64,000 bases of DNA from Arenicola marina (GCA_964019135.1 OZ025260.1:30126254-30190253), one strand, 5' to 3'; counted from the first letter of the stretch, positions 32,401-46,835 are shown. A program made the numbers and translations. The notes: generated by a model not told the origin, from the sequence alone.

Positions 32401-35316
32401 ACAGTGTCACAACAGTGGGAACAGTGTCACAACTGTGAGAACAGTGCCGCACCAGTGACACATCAGTGGCAACACTGTCACTTGGGTGGGAACACTGTGA
32501 CTACAGTGGGAACACTGTCACAACAGTGGGAACACTATCACAACAGTGGGAACACTTTCGCTACCGTGAGAACAGTGTCACAACAGTGGTAGCACGGTCA
32601 CAACATTGGGAACACGTTCACAACAATGGGAATAGTGTCACAACTGTGAGAACAGTGCCGCACCAGTGACACATCAGTGGCAACACTGTCACTTGGGTGG
32701 CAACACTGTGACTACAGTGGGAACACTGTCACAACAGTGGGAACAGTGTCACAACAGTGAGAACAGTGCCGCAACAGTGTCACAACAGTGGGAACATGTC
32801 ACAACAGTGAGAACAGTGCCGCACCACTGACACAACAGTGGCAACACTGGCACTTGGGTGGGAACACTGTGACTACAGTGGGAACACTGTCACAACAGTG
32901 GGAACAGTGTCACAGCATTGGGAACAGTGGGAACACAGTGTCACGCAAGTAGGCAACTCTCATTCCAGTGGGAACAGTGTCACAAGAGTGGGAACAGTGT
33001 CACAACAGTGGTACAACAGTGGAAACACTGTCATAACCGTAGGAAGACTGTCACAACAGTGGGAACAGTGTCACAGCATTGGGAACAGTGTCACAACTGT
33101 CTGAACAGTGTCACTACAGTGGTAACAGTGTCACAACAGTGGGAACAGTGTCACAACAGTGGGAACAGTGTCACAACAGTGGGAACACTGTCACTAAAGT
33201 AGGAACGCTGTCACTACCGTGGGAACACTCACTCCGGGCGAAACACCTTCACTACAGTAGCAAAACTGTCACTACAGTGGGAACACTGTCACAACAGTGG
33301 GAACACTTTCGCTACCGTGGGAACAATGTTACAACAGTGGGAACAGTGTCACAACAGTGAGAACACTTTCGCTACATTGGGAATAGTGTCACAACAGTGC
33401 CGTAACAGTGTCACAACCGTGGGAACAGTGTTACAACAGTGGGAACCATGTCACAACAGTGCCGTAACAGTTTCACAACGGTGGGAACAGTGTTACAACA
33501 GTGGGGACAGTGTCACACCAGTGGCACAGCAGTGGCAACACTGTCACTTGGGTGGGAACACTGTGACTACAGTGGGAACACTGTCACAACAGTGGGAACA
33601 GTGTCACAGCATTGGGAACAGTGTCGCAACAGTGGGAACAGTGTCACGCAAGTAGGCAACTGTCATTCCAGTGGGAACAGTGTCACAATAGTGGGAACCG
33701 TGTCACAACAGTGGTGCAACAGTGGAAACACTGTCATAACCGTAGGAAGACTGTCACGACGGTGGGAACAGTGTCGCAACAGTGGGAACGGTGTCAATAG
33801 TGGGAACACTGTCACTACAGTGGAAACACTGTCACAACAGTGGGAACACTTTCGCTACCGTGAGAACAGTGTCACAACAGTGGTAGCACGGTCACAACAT
33901 TGGGAACACGTTCACAACAATGGGAATAGTGTCACAACAGTGGGAACAGTGTCACAACAGTGGGAACAGTGTCACAACAGTGGGAACAGTGTCACAACTG
34001 TGAGAACAGTGCCGCACCAGTGACACATCAGTGGCAACACTGTCACTTGGGTGGGAACACTGTGACTACAGTGGGAACACTGTCACAACAGTGGGAACAG
34101 TGTCACAGCATTGGGAACAGTGTCACAACAGTCTGAACAATGTCACTACAGTGGTAACAGTGTCACAACAGTGGGAACAATGTCACAACAGTGGGAACAC
34201 TGTCACTAAAGTAGGAACGCTGTCACTACCGTGGGAACACTCACTCCGGGCGGAACACCTTCACTACAGTAGCAAAACTGTCACTACAGTGGAAACACTG
34301 TCACTACAGTGGGAACACTTTCGCTACCGTGGGAACAGTGTCACAACAGTGGTAACACGGTCACAACAGTGGGAACACGTTCACAACAATGGGAACATTG
34401 TCACAACAGTGGGAACAGTGTCTGAACAGTGGGAACAGTGTCACAACAGTGGGAACAGTGTCTGAACAGTGGGAACAGTGCCACAACAGTGGGAACAGTG
34501 TCACAACAGTGAGAACACTGTCACTCCAATAGGAACATTGTCACTGCAGTGCCACAACAGTTTGAGCAGTGTCCCGACAGTGCCGCAACAGTGTCACAAC
34601 AGTGCCGTAACAGTTTCACAACCGTGGGAACAGTGTTACAACAGTGGGAGCAGTGTCACAACAGTGGAAACATGTCACAACAGTGAGAACAGTGCCGCAA
34701 TAGTGGGAACAGTGTCACAACAGTGGGAACATGTAACAACAGTGAAAACAGTGCAGCACCAGTGACACAAACAGTGGCAACTCTGTCACTTGGGTGGGAA
34801 CACTGTCACTACAGTGGGAACACTCTCACTACTGTGGGAACACTTTCTCTACAGCTTGAACACTGTCACTAGAGTGGGAACACTGTCACTACACTTGGAA
34901 CACTGTCACAACAGTGGGAACACTGTCACAACAGTGGGAACAGTCACTCAAGTAGGCAACTGTCATTCAAGTGGGAACAGTGTCACCACAGTGGAAACCG
35001 TGTCACGACAGTGGGAACAGTGTAACAACAGTGGGAACACTTTCGCTACAGTGGGAGCTGTCGCAACAGTGGGAACATTGTCATAACAGAGGGAACACTG
35101 TCACAACAGTGGGAACAGTGTCGGAACAGTGGAAACACTCACTCAAGTAGGCAACTGTCACAACAGTGGGAACAGTTTCACAACAATGGGAACACTCACA
35201 AAAGTGGGAACAGTGTCACAACAGTCGGAACACTTTCGCCACAATGGGAATAGTTTCACAACAGTGGGAACACTGCCACTACAGTGGGAACATTGTCACT
35301 GCAGTGGGAACACTGT
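29467..35316 (+). repeat. 20-bp satellite array, copy B (about 5.85 kb)
   Basis: Begins at the same junction with the 16-bp array as A (CACACTGACACAACAGTG) and ends at the same junction with the third array, but lacks about 1.7 kb relative to A. A local 301-bp tandem duplication is visible: the segment from about 31221 recurs from about 31522. Confidence 0.97.
30561..33104 (+). repeat. Higher-order repeat block of about 2.28 kb within 20-bp array, copy B
   Basis: The marker run at 30561 recurs at 32838 (shift 2277), longer than the period in copy A because of the extra 301-bp and related duplications. The counterpart in copy C spans 55921-58198. Confidence 0.8.
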
Positions 35317-35596
35317 CACCGGATTAGTGACACGGTTATCGGTGTAGTGACGCCGCTATCCGAGTAGAGACACGGTTACCGGAGTAGTGACACGGTTATC
35401 GGTGTAGTGACACGGTTACCGGGGCAGTGATACGTTACCGGAGTGGTGGTACGCTACCAAAATGGTGCCACGGTTAACGAGGTAGCGACGCGGTAACGTG
35501 AAACGGTTACCCGATTGGCTCTCGGTTACCCACGGTCACCCGGTTGAGCCCCGTTTATCCACGGTTCATAGGTTGACTCGCGGTTACCCGCTCTCC
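35317..35596 (+). repeat. Degenerate third 20-bp array, copy B
   Basis: Matches copy A unit by unit with few substitutions (for example CCGATTGGCT for CCAATTGGCT). Unlike the adjoining 20-bp satellite, its length has not changed between copies. Confidence 0.85.
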
Positions 35597-36898
35597 CCAT
35601 TGGGACGTAAGACTACGTAGGAGGGGCGCGTTATGACCGTCGGCACCTTTAATCCTGAGCATGAACGTTCATGGATGCACTAGTTACCATTGCAACAAAA
35701 TGTTAAAGAAAAATGTATGAAAACCTCCTACTGCATATAAACTTTGCTTCACGAGTGTTCTTCTTTCTACGGAAACCTGACTTTAGTTAATTTAATCACA
35801 GTTTATTCACGAAATAACCAAATTTAACAGTCACTTTCTTCCCGGTGTGCTGGGTGGGTGTATCCGACACAAGAAATATGTTCCCTGGCGTGAAGCCCCA
35901 TTGTGGCAAAATATAATGTATTTCACAGCGTATCGTTCATGGCTTAAACTATATGTGGTTGTATTAAACCAATACGAATTCTATTTTATTAAAACCATTT
36001 TTAAGGAAAATTACCAGCAGAACAGCTGATAAATGAAGATTCACCCCGCAGGAAGTAAGGGAACACGATAAAACACATTTGATTTCTATACATTTATTTT
36101 GCAAATTACTGAACACTTAATCAGGGTTGATCCTGATGAAATGCTTCTTTGCCGTTGAACACGTGTTCGATTATTGCAGGATACTCCAGTATTACAACTC
36201 ATCCAGGAGAGAAAAAACATACAAAAGGCATCAAAGCCTTGGCAGTGAACGTATAGCAGGATACTTGTCACACATCGCCGGCGCATACATCGAATTAAAA
36301 ATGAAAATCAGAGTGTGTGAGAAAAGCGACCAAACTCTCTTTCCTTGTCAAAACAATTAAGACTGACAAACTATTTATCTTCAGCCACCGTGCTGTGCCA
36401 AAATTGTGATGCAGAATGTTATAACATGTTCCGATTGGCTACATTAATGTCGTTTAATTAGCACTAATAGCTTAATTATGACATTAATACATGCCAGCGC
36501 TTAGCAGGAAGGTGAGGGACGGTTGGGGGAGGGGGTGTATGGTGGTGGGGAAGGGGGTGGGGGGTGCAAATGAGTTTTGACTTCCCCATATCGAGTCGGA
36601 AGGGGGAAGTGAAATTAGCATGCCAGGCGCATACAGTCGCAGACGTTCATGGATTACTGTGGTGATCTGTTGTATGCCGTGTCCACCACAGACGTTGTCC
36701 ATACGCCTTCAGCTCGTGGATGATCAGACTTATACTTATAACCTCGTATCAGTCTTCAGCTCTAATATCTGTACATGTTGGATTCACTTCAAACGGACCC
36801 ACTTCGACACGCCTCTGCTATCACTATTGCTCTATATTAGACATGTCAATGTGTCAATGTCAAAGTAACACGAATGTGCATGATTAGCTTAATGTATT

Positions 36899-37113
36899 TG
36901 TGGGTGTGGGGCGGCGTGGGAGGAGGAGGGTTATGCGTGGGGGTAGTCAGTCATATGTGTGGAGGGGGGGGTAGTCGGTCACGTGTGTGTGTGGGGTAGT
37001 CAATCATGATTGTGGGACGGGGTTAGTCAGGCATGTATGTGTGGAGGGCGGGGGGGGGGGGTAGTCAGTTATTGTGTGTGTGTGGGGGGGGGGGGAGAGG
37101 GGGTAGTCAGTCA
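36899..37113 (+). repeat. G-rich GTAGTCAGTCA minisatellite, copy B
   Basis: Longer than in A by roughly one extra unit (GTAGTCAGTTATTGTGTGTG plus a G-run near 37060-37095). Confidence 0.75.
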
Positions 37114-38247
37114 TAGAAGAACACGTCAAAGGTCATGGCCAATATCATTGACATTGACCTTGACATTTGCGGCCAGTAAAATACACATTGTAAAAATTAT
37201 CGTCCAAGAGTAGTGCACATGAAATAGCTATATCATGCAACATGTGAGTGTCTTTAACTTTGATCCCTTATAGCTAGCCAAACAGCGGCTGCGATAGGAA
37301 ATAGCATAGCCATGCAACTGTCTCTTCTACTCCTGGTACAAGTCAAGTCAATGATGTAGTGTGACTGCCACATATAGAATTACACATTTAACTTATACTT
37401 TGGATCCTGTTCGTTGATCAACGTTAAGATTAGGTTCCTATGCGTACATCACAATATAACGGTGCAATCCAGCTGCACGCTTCAAGGTCATCATAGGCAC
37501 ATCCTCACACCCTGGTCCTTTGAGGTCAAGGTCAAAATATGTCATCATAAACAAACGCATTATCAAGAAGTAACACATGTCTTGCATAAACGCGAAACCA
37601 GTCAATGTGAATAACGCATTAGAGTAACTACATTAATTAATGGGGTTATTGTGACAGACTTTACGACGGACGAATATTACCTGAAGTAATCCAGATATTG
37701 CTATTCTATAGAAATATAGTGACCAGTTTGGACGACATCATTGACATTTCCGTATGTGAATGGACGTATATCTATATGTATCCATGCATTTCATATCGAA
37801 ATTATCATGTGGCATTTGAATGAGATTGAGTTCATAGAAATCATCTCAAAAACGCATTAAATGCCTTTTTATCTCTGGCAAAAGTGTTTCCCTCTTACAG
37901 AAGCATTTCCCTTGTGACACCATATTTGTGTCTGGTATCTGTATGCAGGTACAAATACTTTAACTTATTAATAAGACATACCTATCTGTCACGCCTGACG
38001 GGTGCATTTAACATTTGACATGTATTTTGAAAGTTTTGTTTTTGACAGATGTATCTTTGGCAGATGTACTTTTTGACAGATGCGTTTTGACAGATGTATC
38101 TTGCATGTTAGTTCTACTTTAAATATGTGTGAAGTTTCTCATCAACAATTCAGGGACTTAAACGTTAACTGGCACCCTATGTAAGAAAACAAAAGCTGAA
38201 CAATTGAGTGCAAATCATTTCTACGTAAACCAGCAAAATGTCATGCA

Positions 38248-38276
38248 AATAAATAATAATAATAATAATAATAATA
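38248..38276 (+). repeat. (AAT)n microsatellite, copy B
   Basis: About 9 units, four or so fewer than copy A. Confidence 0.9.
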
Positions 38277-39710
38277 CAGTGTGTTATCGACTTCAAATAC
38301 AACGGTTAAATATATCACAAATAATATGAAATGCAGGTTATGAAGTATTTCCACATCGTGCGAACCACTATTCAGTGTACAATAACAACAATAGTAAACA
38401 GTACAGTCATAGTGGCTCGTGCACATGTCGGTGGAATATAAATAAACTTAATACTAATGACCGGAAGATATATACGGTCACCCGCCATGTTGTAATTGTA
38501 ACATACTTCCGGATGTGTGACCGTTGCGAACGGGGAATTAAGTATGCAGTAGCAATACACGTACACACTCATAGTTACTAAAACCCAGTAAAGTACGCAT
38601 ATCTTTGTGCGCGTTCATTATTACAAAGGTGACGTTTGAGACTGTATAAAGGTTAGAAAACTTAATACAGATACCGTGGCCTTTGGCGGCAATTGTAACT
38701 AGATCTAACTGCGCGAAAGGATAGAATTGTTAAGGAGAGCTATTATGTTAATTACATTACATTCATAAGAGATTCATAGAGTTGATATCAAACGATGTAC
38801 CCCTTAGTTCTTCGTATTGCGCAAACTATACCAACAGAAAAGCAAACTCGTTATATATAGGAACCCAAGCGAGGGATTCATCCATATCACATCCCGTCAC
38901 AATAAATCAAAGTAATACATTGGTACCGATATATTAGAAACTATCCGTGAGTTAATAACAATTAACAATGCACATGGTGACACGAAATATATTATTAAGC
39001 TAGCCAGAATTATGCTTTTCCTTATTTTGACAATGACTAGAGAGACTAGAGACTAGAGTCAGTCCAGAGGCTAGGTATACGAAAGGGAAGTTTGGACAGT
39101 CAGGGTCGCATTTTGGGAGGTACACGGCGAGGAACACAATATGGGCCCGAGATAGCGTGCAGCCACGCCCTCTAGCGGTGTGGATTGAAACAGAAAATGT
39201 AACCATTCTGTCACAACTTCCGGTTATAGATGGACGCCGAAGAGGTTGGATATGGTAATTCCATTCTCATAATACAAAGTTCGAGCATAACACATATATT
39301 TGGAATTGCTTTTCAAGTTGTTCAGTGGTGGGTCAACTCGTCGCAAATCTGTTTTGATTGGTAGTAGATTGGCCACGATAACTGGCTTCCTTGGTGTTAT
39401 TTACAGAGTTGTTACTAGTTTAAAAAAGTCGCTGATGAATAGAGCTACGATAAAATCTGGTGAAATTGATACGGGGTAGGGTATATAACAGTGTAGAGGA
39501 TCTTCGTTTGACAGCCAAATGCTTGAACAGAGCGTAAGTCGTGACTATTATCAGATAAAAGTTTCACATAATGTGACGAGAAAAATCATGAACGAGTTGT
39601 GATGGACAACAATAATATCGTGTGGCAAAGATGAAATGGACGAATTTTTTAAAATCGTTCCCTGTCTCAGTAAGGGTCTCTGAGCATTCATTGCTACATC
39701 TAGGGTTCAT

Positions 39711-40693
39711 TCACTTCTTGTTTGCCCGCAGTTTGCGTCGGCCGCCGAATTTGCTGCCGGATTTGCTGCCGGGTTTGCCGTCGTAGACATAGGTATCGGA
39801 GACCGGTTCCTGGCCGTCTGTGCCTTGCTCGCCGCTCCCCAGGAATGATACCTTCTTGATGGATCCCGTCTTCTTGTTGAAGGTGTCCCCGTCGATGTCA
39901 GAGGACGAGTGACTTAGCTGCCCCCTCGTCCCCTCCCCTTCCGCCCCGCTGCTGGCCATCGACTCCCCGCTGGGGGAGTACGGCAGCTTGCTGGGATCCA
40001 GCGGCAGCTCAGTGTTGGCGCTACCGGTGTTGCCAGGGACGCTGGGAGCGTTGCTCACGATGTCGACATCAACGTCGACGACGTCAGCGGGGGGTGACGG
40101 GGTAGCGTCACCACCACCCCCGACATCACCCCCTATCACCACATCCTCCCCCTGAACCTTGTCCTCCTTATCCTCGGCCTTGTCCTCCTCCGGGAGGGGG
40201 TCCATCCCGTTGAAGCCGCCCCCGCTGCGGCTGATGCTCTGGTTGGAGTCGCTCATCTCAGACTGCTGGTCGAAGGACTCTCCGAGTCCCTCGTCCGCGT
40301 TGTTGGAGCCGTTCTTGTTGACCCCCGCTGACCCCACCGCCGACCCACTGCCGGCGTCCTTCTCCTCAAGGTCGGCCTTGGTCGTGGTCAAGGTCGTGGC
40401 GTTGGACGAGACGGAGGAGTTGACCACTCGCTTCCATTTGCGCTCCTTGCCGCCGCCGCCATTGTTCACCGGGCGGTTGTCGCCCCCCTCCTCCACCTCC
40501 TCCACCGAGTTGAGTGAGTTCTGCTTGCTGGCCGCCATCTTGTCCAAGCCGCCGCCCGAGTCGCTGCTCGCCACCGAGTTGGACGTCTCCAGGAAGCGGG
40601 GCACCGTGAAGGGATTGTCCTCCGGGATCGGGTCCACCCGGATCTGCCGCTGGAACCGTTCCATGGACATCCGACTGCCTTTCCGGCGTAATC
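39711..40693 (-). CDS. Trpgamma: TRPC channel (TRP-gamma-like), long last coding exon, copy B
   Basis: The protein sequence is identical to copy A. At least one difference is silent (TCC versus TCT serine near 40260), and an A/G change lies just upstream of the acceptor in intron sequence. Acceptor, phase and stop are all intact. As transcription runs right to left, this copy would be met before copy A by RNA from a gene body lying to the right. Whether it is used, skipped or never transcribed cannot be told. Confidence 0.75.
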
Positions 40694-43600
40694 CTAAGTC
40701 GCGAGTGAATAGAACAGAACCCAATTAAGTCTCATTCAATCGTTTTGCAATCGAACTGCAATATATTTATTAGTGGCATGAGTTGATGCAAAATGTATTT
40801 CATTTTAACAAATATTCTCTTAAGTGTAAAAACATAAAAATTCAATTCTAGGCAATGTACATTGTAATAGATTAGTTATCAAACACATCGCGCAGAGCAC
40901 AAAATGATTAGTGTTGTCACAATGAAATGTACGTAGCCTACATATCTACCTTCTGGATGGGCAAAAATGGAGGATGCGTAAACTGTGGCTCCATGTAGAT
41001 ACATACATGCGGGGTAAAAAGTCAACCAATGTTATAATCAAACCACTAATGTTCGACAAAGCCGTTATTGGTTATTCATGGGAGGAAAATGCAAAAATAA
41101 ATGCAACTATAGGCCATGCGAAAACATCGATCTTAAAACATAAGGCAATGGTATGTCCTCAGCAAATATCCGAAACCGAAGCGTGACGAAGGTAGCTTTA
41201 CCTGTACCGATTACACAGAATAGTGGGTACTCTGAATGCAGCCCCACGCCGGCTTAGTTACCACAGGGGGGTCCTCGTTCCATAAATGAAGCCAAGCCAC
41301 ACTTTATGGTTGGCTCACGAATCATGAAGAGAAAAAAGGCTGTGTGTATGATATAATAAAGCACAGGTATAGACACAATGCGTATGGTCACTAAGCCCTA
41401 TATCCCCTACCCCAATCGGTCCCTTTTTTCTAATATATGCCTTGTACGTGTAGGCCTATTTGCCCCCTTGGCGTGCCGATTTCCCAGGTCGTCAGCTTTA
41501 AGACTTGCTTATATGCGTAATGATGTTTGTGTTTTCTACTAAAGTGTCTGCATTTCTAATTCTTGAAATTGGTATTAGAAGAAATTTTCATTCCTAATAA
41601 TATGAGTATATTTCTTATAACGTGTGTTTCTAGTGACTCGTCTAATGACATTTGTGTATTTCCACTCATATATGCGTCTCATGTTATTTTGTGTCTTCTT
41701 GTGTGCGTATTCATATGTATTCGTCTGTTTATGAGTAACCAGTATGGACGGCAGTCATACCAGTTATCAATTCCCATAAAACTAAACACGATTATAATTT
41801 CACAAACAAGAGACTTGTGACAGAAAAAAGAGTCTTTGGTTAGCACAAGTAGAGGTCCAGCAACATGCAAAGAAAGATTACAAATCAGAGACGCTCCCAC
41901 ATTATCCCGATTTAAGGTCAAGTGCGATTTTCTGATGAATCGATTGTAAAGGAAATTGCATTGACAGACCATTCCGTCCGGAGCAAAGTGGTATGAATGT
42001 TATGGTATCAATTGAGCCGTACTTGTGAGTGGTAGCGGCTTGAATGTGAAGCCAAAATTTGCTCAAGTGCAGGAAAAAATAAAGACAGCCTTGTTGGCAT
42101 AATTTGGCGAAAAAATGCATAAAACTGACAATCATCAATCTACGTAAGTGCCAGCGCCATTTCCCGTTCGTACGGGTTTCATTGAAAAGGAATCTCTGAA
42201 ATGTGGTTGGTCAATTCATAACATTCGTAAAACTTAATATTTATGTTAAAGAGCACTTGCCACCGACTAACACTGGGGACGGTTAGGTAAGTAGAGGACA
42301 GTGGAACGCTAGCAATAATCAAATCCTCGCCAAGTAACGACCGTAGTCGGCGCGCAGCGAACTCTTATTGAGTCTTTATTCTCGCTCGACGTGAATTCGC
42401 GGTAGTTTAACAGCAGCGCACTTGACCTCAAACAGCGGGCGGGCAGTCCGCGCCGTGCTGGAGAGGAACGAGTGGTTCCATCTTTACATTGACGGCTGAC
42501 AGGGCAGCATCCGGGCAACGTTTGCTGTATATACCGGATGCAAAACCTGCCACAACATATCCCGCCATAAAACGTCACCACACATATAGAAACATACATC
42601 GGCAAAGGAAAAAAGAAACAAATGAACGAGCAGAAATTAATTAACTACTGTCAAACAAACAGGGATTAATAATTAGTAGATATTATATCAAATAAACAAT
42701 GGAAACAAATGATAAGAAATATCAAACCACGGTCATTGCATTTGACTATCCAGATACGGAACAATCATTCTTGCCATATGCGATATAGCGTGGCGGCTGG
42801 ACTCCTAGCCCAGTAATATTGCCATTATCTACATTCCGACATATGATGATAATGAAATTGTTCTCTATAAAGCACCAAGGGGGTTTATCATTCCTGGAAA
42901 AGGGGTATCAGAGCAGCCCAGAAATTAATAAGGAAAGCCATTTTTACCGGTGGTATTTGGAAGGTGGGTGTGGTGTGAAGGGAGGGGTGGGTGGGATGGT
43001 CGGTTGGGTGAATTGGAGTGAGCATCCATTGTGCTATCGCAAAAGCCTGGGTAATTGGCGTCATTTTCAGTGTGGGGCACACATGTAGGTATGGGTCATG
43101 GGGGATTGGTAGGTGGGGGGTGGGGGCGGGGGAGGGGAGGGTGGAGGCTGGGTCGGGGGTGGTGGGCGGACGAAGGATAGGTCTGTGTGTACCTGCAGTA
43201 GCGTGCCATGTGCCGGGGGACCTGCAGTTGGAGCCGAGAGCCAGGCCCGCCCCCTGGGGTGGTCAGTCTCAGTCCTGTCTCTCCCGCTCTGGCTGGCGTT
43301 ACCGGAGGCCTCAGCGCCGAACGGACATCGCAGAATTGTCAAACTAAGACCAAGAAACTGCGTTTCTTTTGCTCCTTGATCTTATCCCTTCCGTGGCGGT
43401 TTGGCTTGTCGCTCGCCCGAGGTGGGCGATAATAGGCGGTGGTGGTGGCATGTGCTTATTAATAGCCACCGAGGTCATCAGTTGAAGTCGTATTTTAGTG
43501 CAGACCATATTGAACGTAGTGACGACCCTTGGACTGTTAGTCGTTATAACTAACTCAAAACATCACCACACAAAATATAAGGATAATTAACAGGGGGGGA

Positions 43601-44510
43601 ATAACAGAAAAATAAAGTATTGGCAAACCAGCGGATTTTGTTTTTGGCACTGCGAATATAGGGACACAAATGACATGACAAGCGATGGAGCAAAACATAC
43701 TGAACTAGTCACACAGAGCGTGACGATCAGGAGAAAGTCTCGGGAAGTCGCTTGTTTATAATGTCACTGTGACATCGATAAACAACATCAGCTCGTTTTA
43801 ATTATAAAACGTCAGGTGTTTGAGGATATCCACATGTATATATATATATATATGCGCTAACATACACAAAACGCTAAAGGTTCGCGCCAATAAATAAAGG
43901 GTGCATACCTATAAATAAGATGGCGCAGACAACGCAACGATCTCGTGGTGAATGATATAACCGGTGTTCAGATTAACAATGACGCGGTACAACCAATAAC
44001 ATAGGGGTGTGAAAACGGCGAAAAATACACCACTGTTCTCAGTTCTCGGTCCAGCTCCTCGGAGAATGTTGGCAAAATCCGGGTCAAGCAAAGCATTATT
44101 TAAATGGAAGTATCGTCGTACAAATATTTTGTTAAAAAAACAAGAGAGACACACACAACACATACTGAGTAAGTAAATCATTCATTATATGCGCTATATA
44201 TGAAAAGCCACCACGACGAGTGTTTGGAAAGCTTCACAAAACAACACTGGGCGCGGGTGAATACAAAAGTGAGTGAGTGGGACAAAGTGCACGACAAGCG
44301 AACGAATTACGTGCGTGCGCAAACCATGAAGAAAAGAGCAACGTTTAACTGGTCATTACGAGCACACTTGAGGTGAGTAGAGCAGAAATGTGAGTTGAGT
44401 TAAAGGGTGATGATTGACGTTGAGTGAAGTTGAGTTGAGTTGATTAGGATGGTGCCAACGGGCAGCCAACCGGAAGTGGAGATTGACGACTCCAAGTTAG
44501 ATGGACAGCA
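40694..44510 (-). other. TRPC intron between the last two coding exons, copy B
   Basis: Collinear with copy A. It has a 3-bp insertion near 41262, a clustered change near 42799-42806 and scattered substitutions. The TA microsatellite near 43838-43853 is 2 bp longer. No gene seen inside. Confidence 0.6.
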
Positions 44511-44747
44511 TTAGTGAATCTTCTTCCGCCTAGCCCCGCGACCGAGGTGGTGCTTACTGTGACTTTTGCTCTGATTTGTGGCACTGGGCGTCTTCATGCC
44601 GTTGTTACGGAATATCTCCAGCAGCTCGTAGCGCAGGGAGGAGATGTCCTGTTTGATCTCGTTCAGATCATCCTCGGTGACGCCTTCCGTTTGTCCTGCC
44701 CGCTGGCGTTTCATGATGTAGCGCTTGATGAGGTCCCTCATCACAGC
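44511..44747 (-). CDS. Trpgamma: TRPC channel (TRP-gamma-like), penultimate or alternative last exon, copy B
   Basis: Identical protein to copy A, with the same acceptor (AG at 44749-44748) and internal donor (exon end 44558, GTAAGC next). A visible change (GATTGACG for GACTGACG) lies only past the TAA, left of 44511. There is no sign of decay, which fits recent duplication as well as selection. Confidence 0.87.
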   Translation of the reverse strand, partial: AVMRDLIKRYIMKRQRAGQTEGVTEDDLNEIKQDISSLRYELLEIFRNNGMKTPSATNQSKSHSKHHLGRGARRKKIH

Positions 44748-46538
44748 CTGCAGGGGGCAAGGTAAGACACGAATTACACACCCACTTAATTAATCACAGA
44801 TACAGCATTGTTTGCATATTGTAGTTGGAGCATAAATCATACGTAAATTATGTAGTGCAGGATTGGTTGCGCAAATTAATTCCTCTCGTAATTGTGTTAA
44901 TTGCATCAATAATGTAGACCAAGTAACATGTAAGTATTGTTATTATATCATTTCTTAATTAATTAAAAATTTATCAATAAATTGAAGTGATAATAAGTTC
45001 TTAATAATAATTGGACAAAAGCCATGCTCGACGAAACGGTTGATGTGACGCCACCAGGCAGAAGGAAGAAGATCAGTGACTAAATACCACAGAATACTGA
45101 ACGTCACCAACGGTCAACGACTTCGACATCCAGAGAATACAAAAAGTGGTTAAAGCTTCCTGAATAACCAACCAACCAAGAGAATACGCACAGTTGTTTG
45201 AACCTGTCATTGTATTGACTATGCTTAATGAGTAGCAACTTACTTTGGGATACTTGTACTTTATAAACAATGATATGTTTTCACATTTGTTCTAATCTAA
45301 AACATGATGACAATCTACTGAATGACATCCTTCATACATCTGCTATTTCATGTTATAAATAAACTAAACCTAAAACCTAAACCTATTTCATGCCAAAGTA
45401 AAGTCTTATTAGTGGTGCTCATCAAAGTACAATGTATACCCTATGTGCGTTAGATAACCTATAAAAAATATATATATGTAAAGTTAACCTGGAAACAAGG
45501 CGGCAATTGCCATTTAGAATATTTTTCTCACAACTATCATGCTGTATCCGTCACGCTTGAGCACGTGGTATTCCGATATTGACACTTAATTATATCTTCT
45601 ACTTTTTCAGTGACCAGTAAAAAAAATGAAACCGGTATAATAGTAATTAAATTACCAGTGAATTAACTAATTGACTAATTATCACTACCTCTAACGACTC
45701 ACATAACTCATTTGTTTTTGCTTACGCTTCGCGATCACCGATATCACGAGAAGGACACAAGCAGATTCCCATGGCGAGAGTGAGATGAGAAATACATGCA
45801 ACTGCAACACCTAGTTAAGAACAATGAGTCATGTCAGTTCCCAATCAGCCAACTCCCAGAGCCATAGCTATAGCAGAGGGACAAGTACAGACGAAGGGCG
45901 CAAGTATACATATACATAGCGATATGGACTTATCTGTATGTGTTCATCCTGGGTTTTGAGAGTCGTCTCCTAGAAATGTTATCCCCAAATCGTGTTATTT
46001 AAAGCATGAATGTATTATTAGATCGGGTATATTTACTGAAAGAATGAAGGGAGGGGTGGGGAGGGGGGAGGGGCGAGGGGCGAGAGGAGAAATGGCATGA
46101 CTCAATGGTATACGGAAAACTACTCTTCTGCCGGCAGAGGTCGCCCGTTCATCACATCATCTTCAGTTATATGTAACGGTTGGCCGCTAGACATAGATTA
46201 CTATGATTCACCTTCAGCCATAAATCTGAGATCATCGTTATTGATAGATTTTGCTCTGTTGATATCGATCAACTAAAATATGTCAAATATTACAGAATAT
46301 CGGCTTGAATTTGGAAAAACCCAGTTAAATCAGTCTGTTGGAATGCCATTAGCACAATGAGGGTTGCAGACGGATGCATTTTCCTCTATTTTAGCAGAAA
46401 GATCATTATTAGTTGTCGCGCATCTATTACATATAGCGGAAGATCATGAATATTCAGCGAAACTCTCTCTGCCGGGGGGTCGGTTTCCTTTGAAACCAAG
46501 GGAGCCTCGGTAACTGGAACATCATTGGGTTTATTACC
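44748..46538. other. Non-coding stretch upstream (minus sense) of TRPC exon, copy B
   Basis: Counterpart of 19387-21177. Differences from A are seen near 45040, 45377, 45429 and 45818-45824, then none to the start of the 510-bp repeat. Confidence 0.55.
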
Positions 46539-46763
46539 ACCTTAAGAGGAATTCACAGACTGCTTTTACGGATCGCGGTATTTCCCCTAAATAGAGAGAG
46601 AGGGTCTTCGCGTTGAACCCGGAATTGTACAGATAACGATCCCGAAAACAGCCCACGGCGAATATCCAAGAATTCCTGGATTCTCGGACTGAGCGGTCGG
46701 GGCATCGGTTTCAGAGACTTGTGAAACGTTATGTTCCACATGCAACACGCCAAAGCGAAGAGT

Positions 46764-46835
46764 GAAAGCGTAGCTTTGTGGTATAGCATCCGGCTTTTGA
46801 TCCGAAGGTCGCGAGTTCGATCCCGCCTGGGTGCG
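46764..46835 (+). other. tRNA-like segment 1, copy B
   Basis: Same as at 21403-21474. Confidence 0.45.

Larger units (their letters stand above)
35597..39710. other. Non-coding stretch between satellites and last TRPC exon, copy B
   Basis: Counterpart of the copy A stretch, with the palindromes at 35660-35673 and 36157-36168. Differences from A concentrate in the G-rich minisatellite, the AAT run, a short change near 36720 and a few substitutions. No gene seen. Confidence 0.6.
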
